From NCBI GenBank assembly GCA_016217545.1, contig JACRHT010000012.1:992001-1056000 (forward strand): 64,000 nt of DNA. The letters are read 5' to 3'. Source of the DNA: Opitutia bacterium (GTDB lineage: Bacteria; Verrucomicrobiota; Verrucomicrobiia; Opitutales; Opitutaceae). Made by a program: the position numbers and the translations under genes. The notes beneath the pieces were generated by a model, which was not told the DNA's origin, did not search any database, and saw only the letters and a program-made list of their open reading frames with translations. Of this stretch, positions 16,691-24,361 are shown piece by piece (the first letter of the stretch is position 1; every line of letters starts with the position of its first letter).

Positions 16691-17425
16691 CTTCGCGAAG
16701 GCTTCGCGCGCCCGCACCTTGGCGGGCTCGTCGTGCTTGCTGCGCGAGGGCATGGCGAGTCCGCGCTGCCAGGCGGTGCGTGCTTGGGCGGTGTCTCCAG
16801 TCGCAAGGTAGGCGAAACCCAGGTCGAGCCAGTGATTGAGTTCGTCGGGCTCGAGTTGGGTCGCGCGCTCCAAATGAGTTACCGCCTCGTTCGGGTTGGC
16901 CGGCGGCAAGCCGCCGTAGATGAGCCGGACGAGGAGACGCGCCGTGGCGCCGAGCTCGCTCACCTCGTAGTGCCAGCGTCCGAGGACGTGGTGCGCCCAC
17001 GCGTAGGTCGGATCGATTTCGAGAGCGCGTTCGGCGTCAGCCTTAACGAGGCGCGACAACCGGATCTTCTCGCGCGTGCCGCTGTAGACGGCGAGCTTGC
17101 CGCGTGCGATGGCGACCGAGAGCACGTTGACGGCATTGCGCGGTTCGAGCGCGGCGGCCTTTTCGGCGTAGGCGAGCGCCAGCGTGGCGTAGCGGCGGCG
17201 CTCCTCGTCGGTCATCTGCTCGACGACCAAGTCGGAGTATTGCCGGGCAATTTTTTGCAGGATGAACGCGCTCTGGGGCACCTCTTTTTCCGCCGCGAGG
17301 AAGCCCGCGAGTGCAGCGCGCGAATCGAGCCGGGCCTCGGCGGCGAGCGCGTCCGCGAGCGACGTGGCGCGGCCGCTGGCGACGGCGCCGAGGGCGAGCA
17401 GAAGAATCGCGGGTAGCCGCCACAT
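16682..17425 (-). CDS. Exported TPR-repeat protein
   Basis: 247-residue protein with a signal peptide (MWRLPAILLLALGAVASGRA) and tetratricopeptide-like helices through residues 40-240, including a last canonical unit LNHWLDLGFAYLATGDTAQA. The arrangement recalls the RMDN-like TPR domain found in many bacteria. It is probably a periplasmic scaffold for protein contacts; partners are unknown. I use the ATG at 17425; an open frame continues upstream but has no leader-like sequence. Convergent with the DMT transporter. Confidence 0.75.
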   Translation of the reverse strand: MWRLPAILLLALGAVASGRATSLADALAAEARLDSRAALAGFLAAEKEVPQSAFILQKIARQYSDLVVEQMTDEERRRYATLALAYAEKAAALEPRNAVNVLSVAIARGKLAVYSGTREKIRLSRLVKADAERALEIDPTYAWAHHVLGRWHYEVSELGATARLLVRLIYGGLPPANPNEAVTHLERATQLEPDELNHWLDLGFAYLATGDTAQARTAWQRGLAMPSRSKHDEPAKVRAREAFAKLD

Positions 17426-17501
17426 GCGGGAGTTACGCCCGACCGACCGCCTCGGGCGCACGAAAAATTGCATTTGGAGCGAAAGCGGCTGACTTGGCGG
17501 C

Positions 17502-17927
17502 ATGCAACTTCCCCCGCGCATCGAAGGTGTCGTCGAAACCATCCTTTACGTCGACGACGTGCCGCGTGCGGTGGCGTTTTATCGCGATGTGCTCGGTCTG
17601 AATGTCCTGGGCGGCGACGGCGTGCGCTTTCAGGCGCTGAATCCCGGTGGCCGTCAGGTGCTGCTGCTCTTCAAGCGAGGTGGCACGCTCGTGTCTTTGA
17701 CCCTGCCGGGAGGCGTGATTCCGCCGCACGACGGCAGCGGCTCGTCGCACATCGGCCTCGCGATCATGCACGAGGCCTACGAACCGTGGAAGGCGAAGCT
17801 CGCGGCCGCGGGCGTGTCGATCGAGAGTGAGGCGAAATGGGAGCGTGGAGGCCGCAGCATGTATTTCCGCGACCCGGACGGTCACTTGCTCGAACTCGTC
17901 ACGCCCGGCATCTGGCCGAACTACTGA
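17502..17927 (+). CDS. VOC-family (glyoxalase/dioxygenase-like) protein
   Basis: 141 residues, one vicinal-oxygen-chelate module pair: VVETILYVDDVPRAVAFYRD with VLGLNV at the N-terminus and SSHIGLAI plus YFRDPDGHLLELVTPG in the second half. The His and the final Glu are at the usual metal-ligand positions. Members include glyoxalase I, fosfomycin-resistance proteins and ring-cleaving dioxygenases; this one cannot be assigned. It lies between two minus-strand genes, 6 bp before the end of the lipid operon. Confidence 0.85.
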   Translation: MQLPPRIEGVVETILYVDDVPRAVAFYRDVLGLNVLGGDGVRFQALNPGGRQVLLLFKRGGTLVSLTLPGGVIPPHDGSGSSHIGLAIMHEAYEPWKAKLAAAGVSIESEAKWERGGRSMYFRDPDGHLLELVTPGIWPNY

Positions 17928-17933
17928 GGGCGC

Positions 17934-18953
17934 TCAGCGTTTCTGGAAGAGGTAGTGGCTGACGTGCCACTCCTCGCCGTCGCGGAACCACCAGAGCTCG
18001 GCGCAGGCGAGATAGAACACGCGCCACCACACCCACCAGCGCGTCGCGTTCTCGCGGCCGTAGGTGGCGGCGAAGAGCGGCAGGATCGCTTCGCGGTGTC
18101 GATCCATGTTTTGCAGCCAGTGCTCGGCGGTGCGCGCGTAGTGCGTGCCGTTGACCTTCCAGTCGCTCACGAGACGGAGGTCATCCTGAAACTGTTTGAA
18201 CAGGTCGTGCGACGGCATCATGCCGCCGGTGAAAAAGTAGCGGCTCATCCAGTCGGTATCGTCGCGCGCCACGAAATGATACGGGAAACGCGAGTGCGTG
18301 AACACGTGGGCGAAGAACATGCCACCCGGTCGCAGCCAGCGCGCGATGTTGGCCATCAGACGCGGCCAGTTTTTCATGTGCTCGAACATCTCGACCGAGA
18401 CGACGCGGTCGAATTGGCCCGCGGCGATGTCGAACTCGTTCATGTCGCAGGTGACGATCTGGACATTGGTCAGGCCGCGCCGTTTGGCTTCGCCGAGGAT
18501 GTGAGTGCGCTGCGTGCGCGAGTGGGAGACCCCGGTGATCCGCGCAGCGGGATATTTTTCCGCCATCCAGAGCGTGAGCGAGCCCCAGCCGCAGCCGAGT
18601 TCGAGGATGTCGAGCCCGTCGCGGAGCTGCGCGCGTTCGCAGGTGAGCGCGAGCATGGCTTCCTCGGCTTCGGCCAGAGTTTCACGGCCGGTTGCGTAGA
18701 AGCACGAGGAGTATTTCAGGCGAGGCCCGAGGCAGAGTTCGTAGAAGCGCGTCGGCACCTCGTAGTGCTGCTCCTTCGACTCGGCGGTGTTGATCGCGAT
18801 CGGCATCGCGCGCAACTCCTCGGCGAAGCGCACCGTGGCGGCGTTGGCCGACGGGGCGTCGATTTCGTGCAGGCGCTGGCGGAGCAGGCGGCGGATGCCG
18901 AAGCGGATGACCGGATCGGGCAGGAGATCGCGGCGGAGCAGGGAATCGATCAT
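17934..18953 (-). CDS. Cyclopropane-fatty-acid-synthase-like methyltransferase (second copy)
   Basis: SAM-dependent methyltransferase of 339 residues, related to Cfa but lacking most of its N-terminal domain. LDILELGCGWGSLTLWMAEK (near residue 125) binds SAM; QHYEVPTRFYELCLGPRLKY, with SSCFY, is the substrate-side motif of this subgroup, and VVSVEMFEHMKNW follows. It is the last gene of the seven-gene lipid operon; its ATG at 18953 overlaps the DUF1295 stop (ATGA). It probably methylates an unsaturated fatty-acyl chain or a related lipid. The aromatic-rich C-terminus (WWVWWRVFYLACAELWWF) may lie on the membrane surface. Confidence 0.88.
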   Translation of the reverse strand: MIDSLLRRDLLPDPVIRFGIRRLLRQRLHEIDAPSANAATVRFAEELRAMPIAINTAESKEQHYEVPTRFYELCLGPRLKYSSCFYATGRETLAEAEEAMLALTCERAQLRDGLDILELGCGWGSLTLWMAEKYPAARITGVSHSRTQRTHILGEAKRRGLTNVQIVTCDMNEFDIAAGQFDRVVSVEMFEHMKNWPRLMANIARWLRPGGMFFAHVFTHSRFPYHFVARDDTDWMSRYFFTGGMMPSHDLFKQFQDDLRLVSDWKVNGTHYARTAEHWLQNMDRHREAILPLFAATYGRENATRWWVWWRVFYLACAELWWFRDGEEWHVSHYLFQKR

Positions 18954-19741
18954 GGGAGATGGCGCGGAAACCACGGCACGAAGGCGCTCGTGGTTTGCTG
19001 GTAGCGGCGGTAGGCGTCGCCTTTCGAGCGGAGCGACTGTTCCTCGGTGAGTGGAATGCCGGTGACCCGCAGCAGGAGAAACAGAATCGATGCGGGAGCA
19101 ACGAGGCCGAGCCAGCCCCACGACGAGCCAAGTGCGAAGAGCGCGTAGGCGACCCACACGAGCCATTCGAAGAAATAGTTCGGATGCCGGCTGTAGCGCC
19201 AGAGGCCGGCGTCGCAGACGCGGGCGCGGTTGGCTGGGTCGCGTTTGAAGGCTGCGAGTTGGGCGTCCGCGATGGTTTCACCGGTGAGGGCGCACAACCA
19301 GAGCGCCACGCCGGCGATTTCCAGCGCGGAGAACGCCGGGGCGGGGTTCACGACTGGCAGGAGAAACGGAAGCGTGAGGAGAACGATCGAACCGGCCTGC
19401 AGCTGGAAGAAGCCGAACATCTTCGGCGCAAAATTGCCGGCCCAGTCGCGCCGCAGCTGCACGTAGCGGCCGTCTTCCACGGGGTGGTGGCTCGCGACCC
19501 GTCGCAGCAAGTGCGTGCCAAGGCGTCCGGCCCAAAGCGTGACGAGCGCCGCCACGACCAATCGCCGCGGGAGCCAGCCCGGTCCGGCCAAGGCATAGAA
19601 CCACGCGACCGGTGCGAAGGCGTAGGACCACGCGACGTCGACAATGCCGTAGTTGTCGATTCGCCGCGCAACGAAATAGAGCCCAGCGAAAGCGAGGCAT
19701 AGCGCGGCGAGCGCGACGGAGGCGAGGAGGACAGCGGTCAC
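18950..19741 (-). CDS. DUF1295 membrane protein (steroid 5-alpha-reductase-like)
   Basis: 263 residues, six or seven membrane segments. The C-terminal RYSRHPNYFFEWLVWVAYAL, followed by the region around KGDAYRRYQQTTSAFVPWFP, is the hallmark shared with steroid 5-alpha-reductases and isoprenylcysteine methyltransferase-like proteins. DUF1295 genes commonly sit beside Cfa-like methyltransferases, and a reductase acting on a lipid double bond is the best guess. ATG at 19741, 7 bp after DUF2062; the stop overlaps the following gene. Confidence 0.88.
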   Translation of the reverse strand: MTAVLLASVALAALCLAFAGLYFVARRIDNYGIVDVAWSYAFAPVAWFYALAGPGWLPRRLVVAALVTLWAGRLGTHLLRRVASHHPVEDGRYVQLRRDWAGNFAPKMFGFFQLQAGSIVLLTLPFLLPVVNPAPAFSALEIAGVALWLCALTGETIADAQLAAFKRDPANRARVCDAGLWRYSRHPNYFFEWLVWVAYALFALGSSWGWLGLVAPASILFLLLRVTGIPLTEEQSLRSKGDAYRRYQQTTSAFVPWFPRHLP

Positions 19742-19748
19742 TTCCCAC

Positions 19749-20237
19749 TTACGGGTGAGCGGAGCGGGCGGATGCGAGGCGTTTCAGGATGGGCCGCGTC
19801 ACGAGCCAGACGCCGCCCACCAAGAGCGGTAGGGAGAGAACCCAGGCGCTGAGGGCGTGCAGCCCCATGAGACCGAAGCGGGACCAAAACTCACGTTGGG
19901 AGGCGAGAAACACGCGGCTGACCTCCTGCGGATCGAAGGGCAGCGCTTCCGCACCGTAGAGCGCCGCGCCGAGTTTCACGTAGACGGGGATCAGTGCGAG
20001 CTGCACGGGCCAAAGGAGCTGATTGACGAGGTGAATGATCGGCTGGTTCAGCCGCAGTGCCGCCGCGGCCACGAAGCACAAGGCGGTGGTGAAGCCGAGA
20101 AAGGGAAACACGCCGCACGCGAGTCCGACGCCGAGGGTGAGCGCGATGCGGTCGGGCGTGATGCCTTGCGTGAGTTGCGCGACGATGGGTTGGACGACGC
20201 GGCGCTGCCAGAAACCGGGGCGCACGGGCTCCTTCAC
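19749..20237 (-). CDS. DUF2062 membrane protein
   Basis: 162 residues with three or four membrane segments. TPDRIALTLGVGLACGVFPF followed by LGFTTALCFVAAAALRLNQP is the DUF2062 core. The GTG start at 20237 (MKEPVRPGFWQRR) shares GTGA with the DUF1475 stop. Members are found near glycosyltransferase and lipid genes; the function is unknown. Within this operon it is probably part of the membrane machinery for lipid modification. Confidence 0.83.
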   Translation of the reverse strand: MKEPVRPGFWQRRVVQPIVAQLTQGITPDRIALTLGVGLACGVFPFLGFTTALCFVAAAALRLNQPIIHLVNQLLWPVQLALIPVYVKLGAALYGAEALPFDPQEVSRVFLASQREFWSRFGLMGLHALSAWVLSLPLLVGGVWLVTRPILKRLASARSAHP

Positions 20238-20632
20238 GCGAGAAGATAAATGCCCACGGAGATGGCGGCGAGTGCGCCGGGCAACGCGAGGCGGCCGTCG
20301 TTGCGGTGCGCGAAGACGTCGACGAGCGGGGCGTTCGCCGGCACGGCGAAGAGCTCGCGCAACATGTAGGTCGCCATGGCGATGTTGCCGAGCAACACGA
20401 TGCTGACGAACCAGAGCACGCGGGCGCCGAGTGAGCCCTCTTTCCACGCCACCCAGACGAAGAAGGTGATGAACGCCCAATAGGCGTCGAAGAGCGTGGC
20501 TATCACCCACGGCTCGCGGAACGTGGCGCTGCGCGCAAACTCGCCGAGCGGCTGATGCAGGCTGGCCCAGCTCGTGACGGCGAGCATCGAGGCGATGACG
20601 GCGATGAAGAGAAAGCGGAGGAACCAAATCAT
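20234..20632 (-). CDS. DUF1475 small membrane protein
   Basis: 132 residues with four membrane segments (MIWFLRFLFIAVIASMLAVT; the YWAFITFFVWVAWKE region; LWFVSIVLLGNIAMATYML; ALAAISVGIYLLA). FVWVAWKEGSLGARVLWF is typical of DUF1475. It opens the second half of the lipid operon, 109 bp after the cfa stop; that gap carries a pair of REP-like palindromes. Confidence 0.78.
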   Translation of the reverse strand: MIWFLRFLFIAVIASMLAVTSWASLHQPLGEFARSATFREPWVIATLFDAYWAFITFFVWVAWKEGSLGARVLWFVSIVLLGNIAMATYMLRELFAVPANAPLVDVFAHRNDGRLALPGALAAISVGIYLLA

Positions 20633-20650
20633 TGAAGTAGCCAGTAGACG

Positions 20651-20724
20651 GGGAGGGTGGGAACGCTAGGCCCGCCGCGTGGGTGTCATCACGTGCTCGG
20701 CGGGCCCAGCGGTCCCGCCCTACC
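20651..20724. repeat. Inverted pair of 26-bp REP-like palindromes inside the lipid operon
   Basis: Copy 1 at 20651-20676 and copy 2 at 20699-20724 are inverted relative to each other and differ at about five positions. Copy 2 reads GGCGGGCCC-AGCG-GTCCCGCC then CTACC. The pair fills the 109-bp gap between cfa and the DUF1475 gene. The same 26-bp element lies in frame inside the DUF1365 gene at 22668. Confidence 0.8.
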
Positions 20725-20741
20725 TCACGCGGCGCGGGTGG

Positions 20742-22037
20742 TCAGAAACTCAAATTGTTCGGGCGGGTGTGGACGGTTTGGACGACGGAGATGTTGCGGA
20801 GGGCGAAGGCTGCTTCGCAGTAGGCGAGGTAGTAATCCCACTTGCGGACAAACCGGTCGTCGAATCCGAGCGCGCGCACGCGATCGAGTTTCTGATGGAA
20901 GCCGTCGCGCCACGTGCGGAGCGTGCGCGCGTAGTCGCGGCCCATGTCCTCGAGACCGTGGAGCACGAAGCCGCCCTCGCGGGCGAAGAGGTCGTTGAGG
21001 CGATTGGCCGAGAGGAGGAGCGAGCCGGGGAAAATATGTTTCTGGATGAAATCGACGCCGCGGCGGAAGGCGTCGTAGCGCGAATCCGGGCAGGTGATGA
21101 ACTGGAGTGCGATGAGGCCCTCGGGCTTGAGGAGACGGGCGCAGGCGGCGGCGTAGTCGCGGAGGAATTCGTGGCCGACCGCCTCGAGCATTTCGATGGA
21201 GACGATCTTGTCGAACTGGCCGGTGACGTCGCGGTAGTCCTGCAGGCGCACCTCGATGCGGTCGCTCAATCCCGCGGCGGCGATGCGTTTGACGGCGAGA
21301 TCGTGCTGCTGCTGCGAAATCGTGAGCGTGGTGACGCGGCAGCCGTAGTGTTGCGCGGCGTGCAGGCTCCAGCCGCCCCAGCCGGTGCCGATCTCGAGCA
21401 CGTGATCGGTCGGGCGAAGGTGGAGCTTGCGGCACAGCGCGTCGTTTTTGGCGACTTGGGCCTCGCGGAGCGTCGCTTCCGTCGACTGCCACTTCGCGGC
21501 GGAATACATCATCGTGTCGTCAAGCCAGAGGGAAAAGAAGTCGTTGGAGAGGTCGTAGTGCTCCGCGATGTTGCGGCGCGAGTTCTCGCGCGTGTTGGCG
21601 CGCAGCGCGTGGCTGAAGCGGTTGGCGAAGCGGAGCAGGTTGAGCGCGAGATTCTTCGCGCGTTTCGAGCCGGAGAGCGTGGGCGCGTGCTCGACGTTGA
21701 GGATGAACCAGCCGATGAGCGAGGTGAGGTCCGGTGTGTCCCAATCGCCGTCGATGAACGATTCGGCGAAGCCGATGTCGCCGCCGAGGAGGCATTGCTG
21801 GAAGAAGCGCGCGCGGCGGACGCGGAGCACGGCGCCGTTGGAGACGGCGGGAGCGACTTCGCGCGCGACGAAGGCGCGCTCGCCGAAGAGGCGGGCGGTG
21901 CCGTCGGGCAGCTCGACCCGCAGCTGGCCGCGCGGCATCTGCGCGAAGGCGTCGAGCACGGCGCGTTCGGCGAACGAAGAGGGGCGGGAAATTTCGGGGG
22001 CGAGCGACGGAGCGGTGGTGGCTTTGGACGAGCTCAT
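20742..22037 (-). CDS. cfa: Cyclopropane-fatty-acyl-phospholipid synthase
   Basis: SAM-dependent enzyme that adds a methylene across a cis double bond of membrane phospholipid acyl chains, or a related methyl transfer. 431 residues. NIAEHYDLSNDFFSLWLDDT with MMYSAA is the Cfa hallmark; DHVLEIGTGWGGWSLHAAQH is the SAM site; FDKIVSIEMLEAVGHEF follows. The N-terminal lipid-binding domain is present. I start at the ATG at 22037, which overlaps the DUF1365 stop (ATGA). The upstream DUF1365 and flavin oxidoreductase genes form a triad seen beside cfa in many Proteobacteria. Confidence 0.93.
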   Translation of the reverse strand: MSSSKATTAPSLAPEISRPSSFAERAVLDAFAQMPRGQLRVELPDGTARLFGERAFVAREVAPAVSNGAVLRVRRARFFQQCLLGGDIGFAESFIDGDWDTPDLTSLIGWFILNVEHAPTLSGSKRAKNLALNLLRFANRFSHALRANTRENSRRNIAEHYDLSNDFFSLWLDDTMMYSAAKWQSTEATLREAQVAKNDALCRKLHLRPTDHVLEIGTGWGGWSLHAAQHYGCRVTTLTISQQQHDLAVKRIAAAGLSDRIEVRLQDYRDVTGQFDKIVSIEMLEAVGHEFLRDYAAACARLLKPEGLIALQFITCPDSRYDAFRRGVDFIQKHIFPGSLLLSANRLNDLFAREGGFVLHGLEDMGRDYARTLRTWRDGFHQKLDRVRALGFDDRFVRKWDYYLAYCEAAFALRNISVVQTVHTRPNNLSF

Positions 22038-22915
22038 GACTTGGCGGAGGCGACAGAGGCGTGGGGACGGTAGAGGTCGCGCTGATCGGCGGCGCGGGCG
22101 GCTTTCGCGAACCAAGGGATGCGCTTCAGCCAAAGAATCAAGGCGTGCCAGTGAATGAGGGTGATGACGCGCAGCGTGAGGAGCGGATATTTCAACGTGA
22201 ACCAAGCGAGGCGCGCGTCGGTAAGGTCGGCGCGCGGGCCGTGCAACATGCTGATGAGCGAGCGTTCGCCAGCGATGTAGTCGTCGATCTGGACGGAGAG
22301 GCGTTCGCCGGGCGTGCGCAGCGTGAAATCGAACTCCACGTCGACGTCGGAGAAGGGCGAGACGTAGAAATTCTTCGGCGCGCGGAGATGAAAGGTCGTT
22401 TCGCCGGCGCGTTCGCTGACGTGGAACGGCTTCATCTCGCGAAAGGTGTTAGTCACTTCGGCGATGGCGGTGAGCGGCGCGCCGGTGCGGTCGAAGCAGA
22501 AGTAGAACGAAACGGGATTGAAGAGATAGCCGGCGACGCGGGGAAGCGTCACGAGGACGACGCGGCCGCCAGCGAGGTCGATGCCCCGGTCGGCGAGCCA
22601 GGCGAGGACGCGTTGTTTTAGGTTGAGGCCGGGCGCGGCGGCTGGGCGCGTCGATGACGTGGATCGCGGCGGGCCCAATGGTCCCGCCCTACCGCCAGCG
22701 TCGAGGTTGTGGAGGGGTTCGTGTGTCGGAAAGAAATCGGACTCGCGGAGGCTGTAGAGGTTGGCGCGGCCGACGGAAAAGAGGCGGAGGCGGGCGTGCA
22801 GCGACTCCAGCTCGTCGAGGTCGACGGCGAAGTAGAATAGCCGGTAGTCGAAGCGGTGAGGCTTCGGCGTGAGGCGGTGGTGCATCACGCGGCATTCGTA
22901 GAGACAGGAATTCAC
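22034..22915 (-). CDS. DUF1365 protein with an in-frame REP insertion
   Basis: 293 residues, DUF1365 family: MNSCLYECRVMHHRLTPKPH, PRVAGYLFNPVSFYFCFD (near residue 125) and the region containing FREMKPFH are characteristic. The function is unknown, but members nearly always accompany Cfa-like methyltransferases and flavin oxidoreductases. Between NLYSLRESDFFPTHEPLHNL and NLKQRVLAWLADRG there is an extra Gly/Pro/Ser/Thr-rich stretch of about 25 residues (roughly 72-96). It is encoded by the REP-like palindrome at 22668-22693 and adjoining bases and looks like a tolerated insertion in a loop. Confidence 0.88.
   Translation of the reverse strand: MNSCLYECRVMHHRLTPKPHRFDYRLFYFAVDLDELESLHARLRLFSVGRANLYSLRESDFFPTHEPLHNLDAGGRAGPLGPPRSTSSTRPAAAPGLNLKQRVLAWLADRGIDLAGGRVVLVTLPRVAGYLFNPVSFYFCFDRTGAPLTAIAEVTNTFREMKPFHVSERAGETTFHLRAPKNFYVSPFSDVDVEFDFTLRTPGERLSVQIDDYIAGERSLISMLHGPRADLTDARLAWFTLKYPLLTLRVITLIHWHALILWLKRIPWFAKAARAADQRDLYRPHASVASAKS
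22668..22693. repeat. 26-bp REP-like palindrome inside the DUF1365 gene
   Basis: GGCGGGCCC-AATG-GTCCCGCC followed by CTACC. It differs from the intergenic copy at 20699-20724 at two bases. On the coding strand it is read as GGRAGPLGPP, without a stop or frameshift. Confidence 0.85.
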
Positions 22916-22922
22916 GTCGGAC

Positions 22923-24257
22923 TCAGGCGGTGGCGAGTTCAGCGGCGGCGGTGGAGCCGTCGCTGCTCCATGGGTCGCGGCCGAGGAGGAGTTGGGCGAG
23001 GTTCACGGCGGAGAGCAGGCCGTCTTCGTGGAAACCGTAGCGCGTCCACGCGCCGCAGAAGAACGTCTCCGTGGCGCCGAGGGCGCGCGAGTTGAGCGTG
23101 GGAATCTCGCGTTGCGCGCGGATGGCGCCGAGCGTGAACAGCGGGTGCTCGTAGGCGATCGTGCGGAGGGTCTTTTTCGGATCGATGCGATCGGCTCCGT
23201 TGATGGAGACGAAATAGTTCTCGCGCTCGGAGACGCCTTGGAGGCGGTTCATCCAATAGATGGTCATCGGCTCGGCGACGCCGTGCGGGTCGCGGGCGAT
23301 GGAGTAGTTCCAAGCGGACCAGGCCATCTTGGTGCGTGGCATGACGGCGTCGTCGGTGTGGAGCGTGGCGACATTGGGCTGGTATTGGAACTCGGAGAGC
23401 AGGCGCGTCTCGTCGGGCGTGGCGTCGGCGAGGAGCGCGAGGGATTCGTGGCCGTGCGCGGCGAGGATGACTTTGTCGAAGCGCTCGGTGCGGCGGTCCT
23501 CGGTGGTGAGGAGCGCGCCGTCGGGAGTGCGGCGCACGGCGATGACGCGTGCGTCGTGACGGATGCGGTCCCGCCAGGGTGTGGTGAGGCGCGTGACGTA
23601 TTGTTGCGCGCCGCCGTCGACGGTCCACCACTGGTGTTGCGTGTGCAGGCCGAGGAAGCCGTGGTTGTGGAAAAAGCGGAGCAGTGTGCGCGCGGGGAAC
23701 TGGAGCATCTTCGCCGGCGGCGTGGACCACACGGCGCTGCTCATGGGAATGACGTAGAGATTGAGGAAGTCGGCGCCGTAGCCGCGGCGGCGCACGTAGT
23801 CGGCGAGGGTGACGTCGGCCCACTCGGGGTGGTCGAGGGCGTCGAGCGCCTCGCGGTTGAAGCGGTCGATCTGCAGCAGCATGCGGTAGAACGACGGGCG
23901 CAGGAGATTGCGGCGCTGGCAGAAGAGGTGGTTGAGCGACGAGCCGCAGAACTCGAGGCCGGTGTCCTCGTGGCGCACGCTGAAGGACATGTCGGTTTTC
24001 TTCACGGGCACGTCGAGCTGCGCGAAGAGCCGCGTGAGCTGCGGGTAGGTCTCGTAGTTGAAGACCATGAAGCCGGTGTCGATCGGGAGCGGACGTCCTG
24101 TGCCGCGCTCGGGCACGGTGACGGTGTTGGTGTGGCCGCCCGTGTAGCGGTTCTGCTCGAAGAGCGTGACGTCGAAGTCGCGATGGAGGAAATGCGCGCA
24201 ACCGAGGCCGGAGATGCCGGTGCCGACGATTGCGAGAGTGGGGCGAGCCATGCCCAT
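22923..24257 (-). CDS. FAD-dependent amine-oxidase-like oxidoreductase
   Basis: 444-residue flavoprotein. The ADP-binding motif LAIVGTGISGLGCAHFL is at residues 8-24, and FEQNRYTGGHTNTV follows as in the amine oxidase/phytoene-desaturase superfamily; ETFFCGAWTRYGFHEDGLLS near 405 is the C-terminal FAD contact. Proteins of this type next to Cfa-like methyltransferases include fatty-acid desaturases/reductases such as UfaD of the furan-fatty-acid pathway; identity here is inferred only. It is the first gene of the lipid operon. Start: ATG at 24257 or 24251. Two 10-bp direct repeats lie 60-80 bp upstream. Confidence 0.88.
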   Translation of the reverse strand: MGMARPTLAIVGTGISGLGCAHFLHRDFDVTLFEQNRYTGGHTNTVTVPERGTGRPLPIDTGFMVFNYETYPQLTRLFAQLDVPVKKTDMSFSVRHEDTGLEFCGSSLNHLFCQRRNLLRPSFYRMLLQIDRFNREALDALDHPEWADVTLADYVRRRGYGADFLNLYVIPMSSAVWSTPPAKMLQFPARTLLRFFHNHGFLGLHTQHQWWTVDGGAQQYVTRLTTPWRDRIRHDARVIAVRRTPDGALLTTEDRRTERFDKVILAAHGHESLALLADATPDETRLLSEFQYQPNVATLHTDDAVMPRTKMAWSAWNYSIARDPHGVAEPMTIYWMNRLQGVSERENYFVSINGADRIDPKKTLRTIAYEHPLFTLGAIRAQREIPTLNSRALGATETFFCGAWTRYGFHEDGLLSAVNLAQLLLGRDPWSSDGSTAAAELATA

Positions 24258-24286
24258 CTTACGGGCGGATGGCGGGGATGGATTCA
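24257..24286 (-). promoter_or_regulatory. Possible ECF/RpoE-like promoter of the lipid operon
   Basis: Minus strand: TGAATCC (24286-24280), an 18-base gap, then TAAGA (24261-24257), running into the first ATG. In Rhodobacter the related cfa operon is controlled by sigma-E/ChrR through TGATCC...TAAGA boxes, as I recall. The -35-like box here has an extra base, and a start site at the ATG would make the message leaderless from the second ATG, so support is weak. Confidence 0.2.
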
Positions 24287-24316
24287 GCGCGCCGGAAGAT
24301 TTCCGTTCCGCGGGGC

Positions 24317-24338
24317 GTCTGGCGACCGGTCTGGCGAC
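24317..24338. promoter_or_regulatory. Direct-repeat operator candidate upstream of the lipid operon
   Basis: GTCTGGCGAC occurs at 24317-24326 and again at 24329-24338, a 12-bp period, in the 104-bp gap between the lipid operon start and the broken permease gene. The joint forms the palindrome GACCGGTC. Position and spacing suit a regulator bound as a tandem dimer; no regulator gene is adjacent. Confidence 0.4.
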
Positions 24339-24361
24339 GTAGCTAGGGTTTTCCCCAAGCC

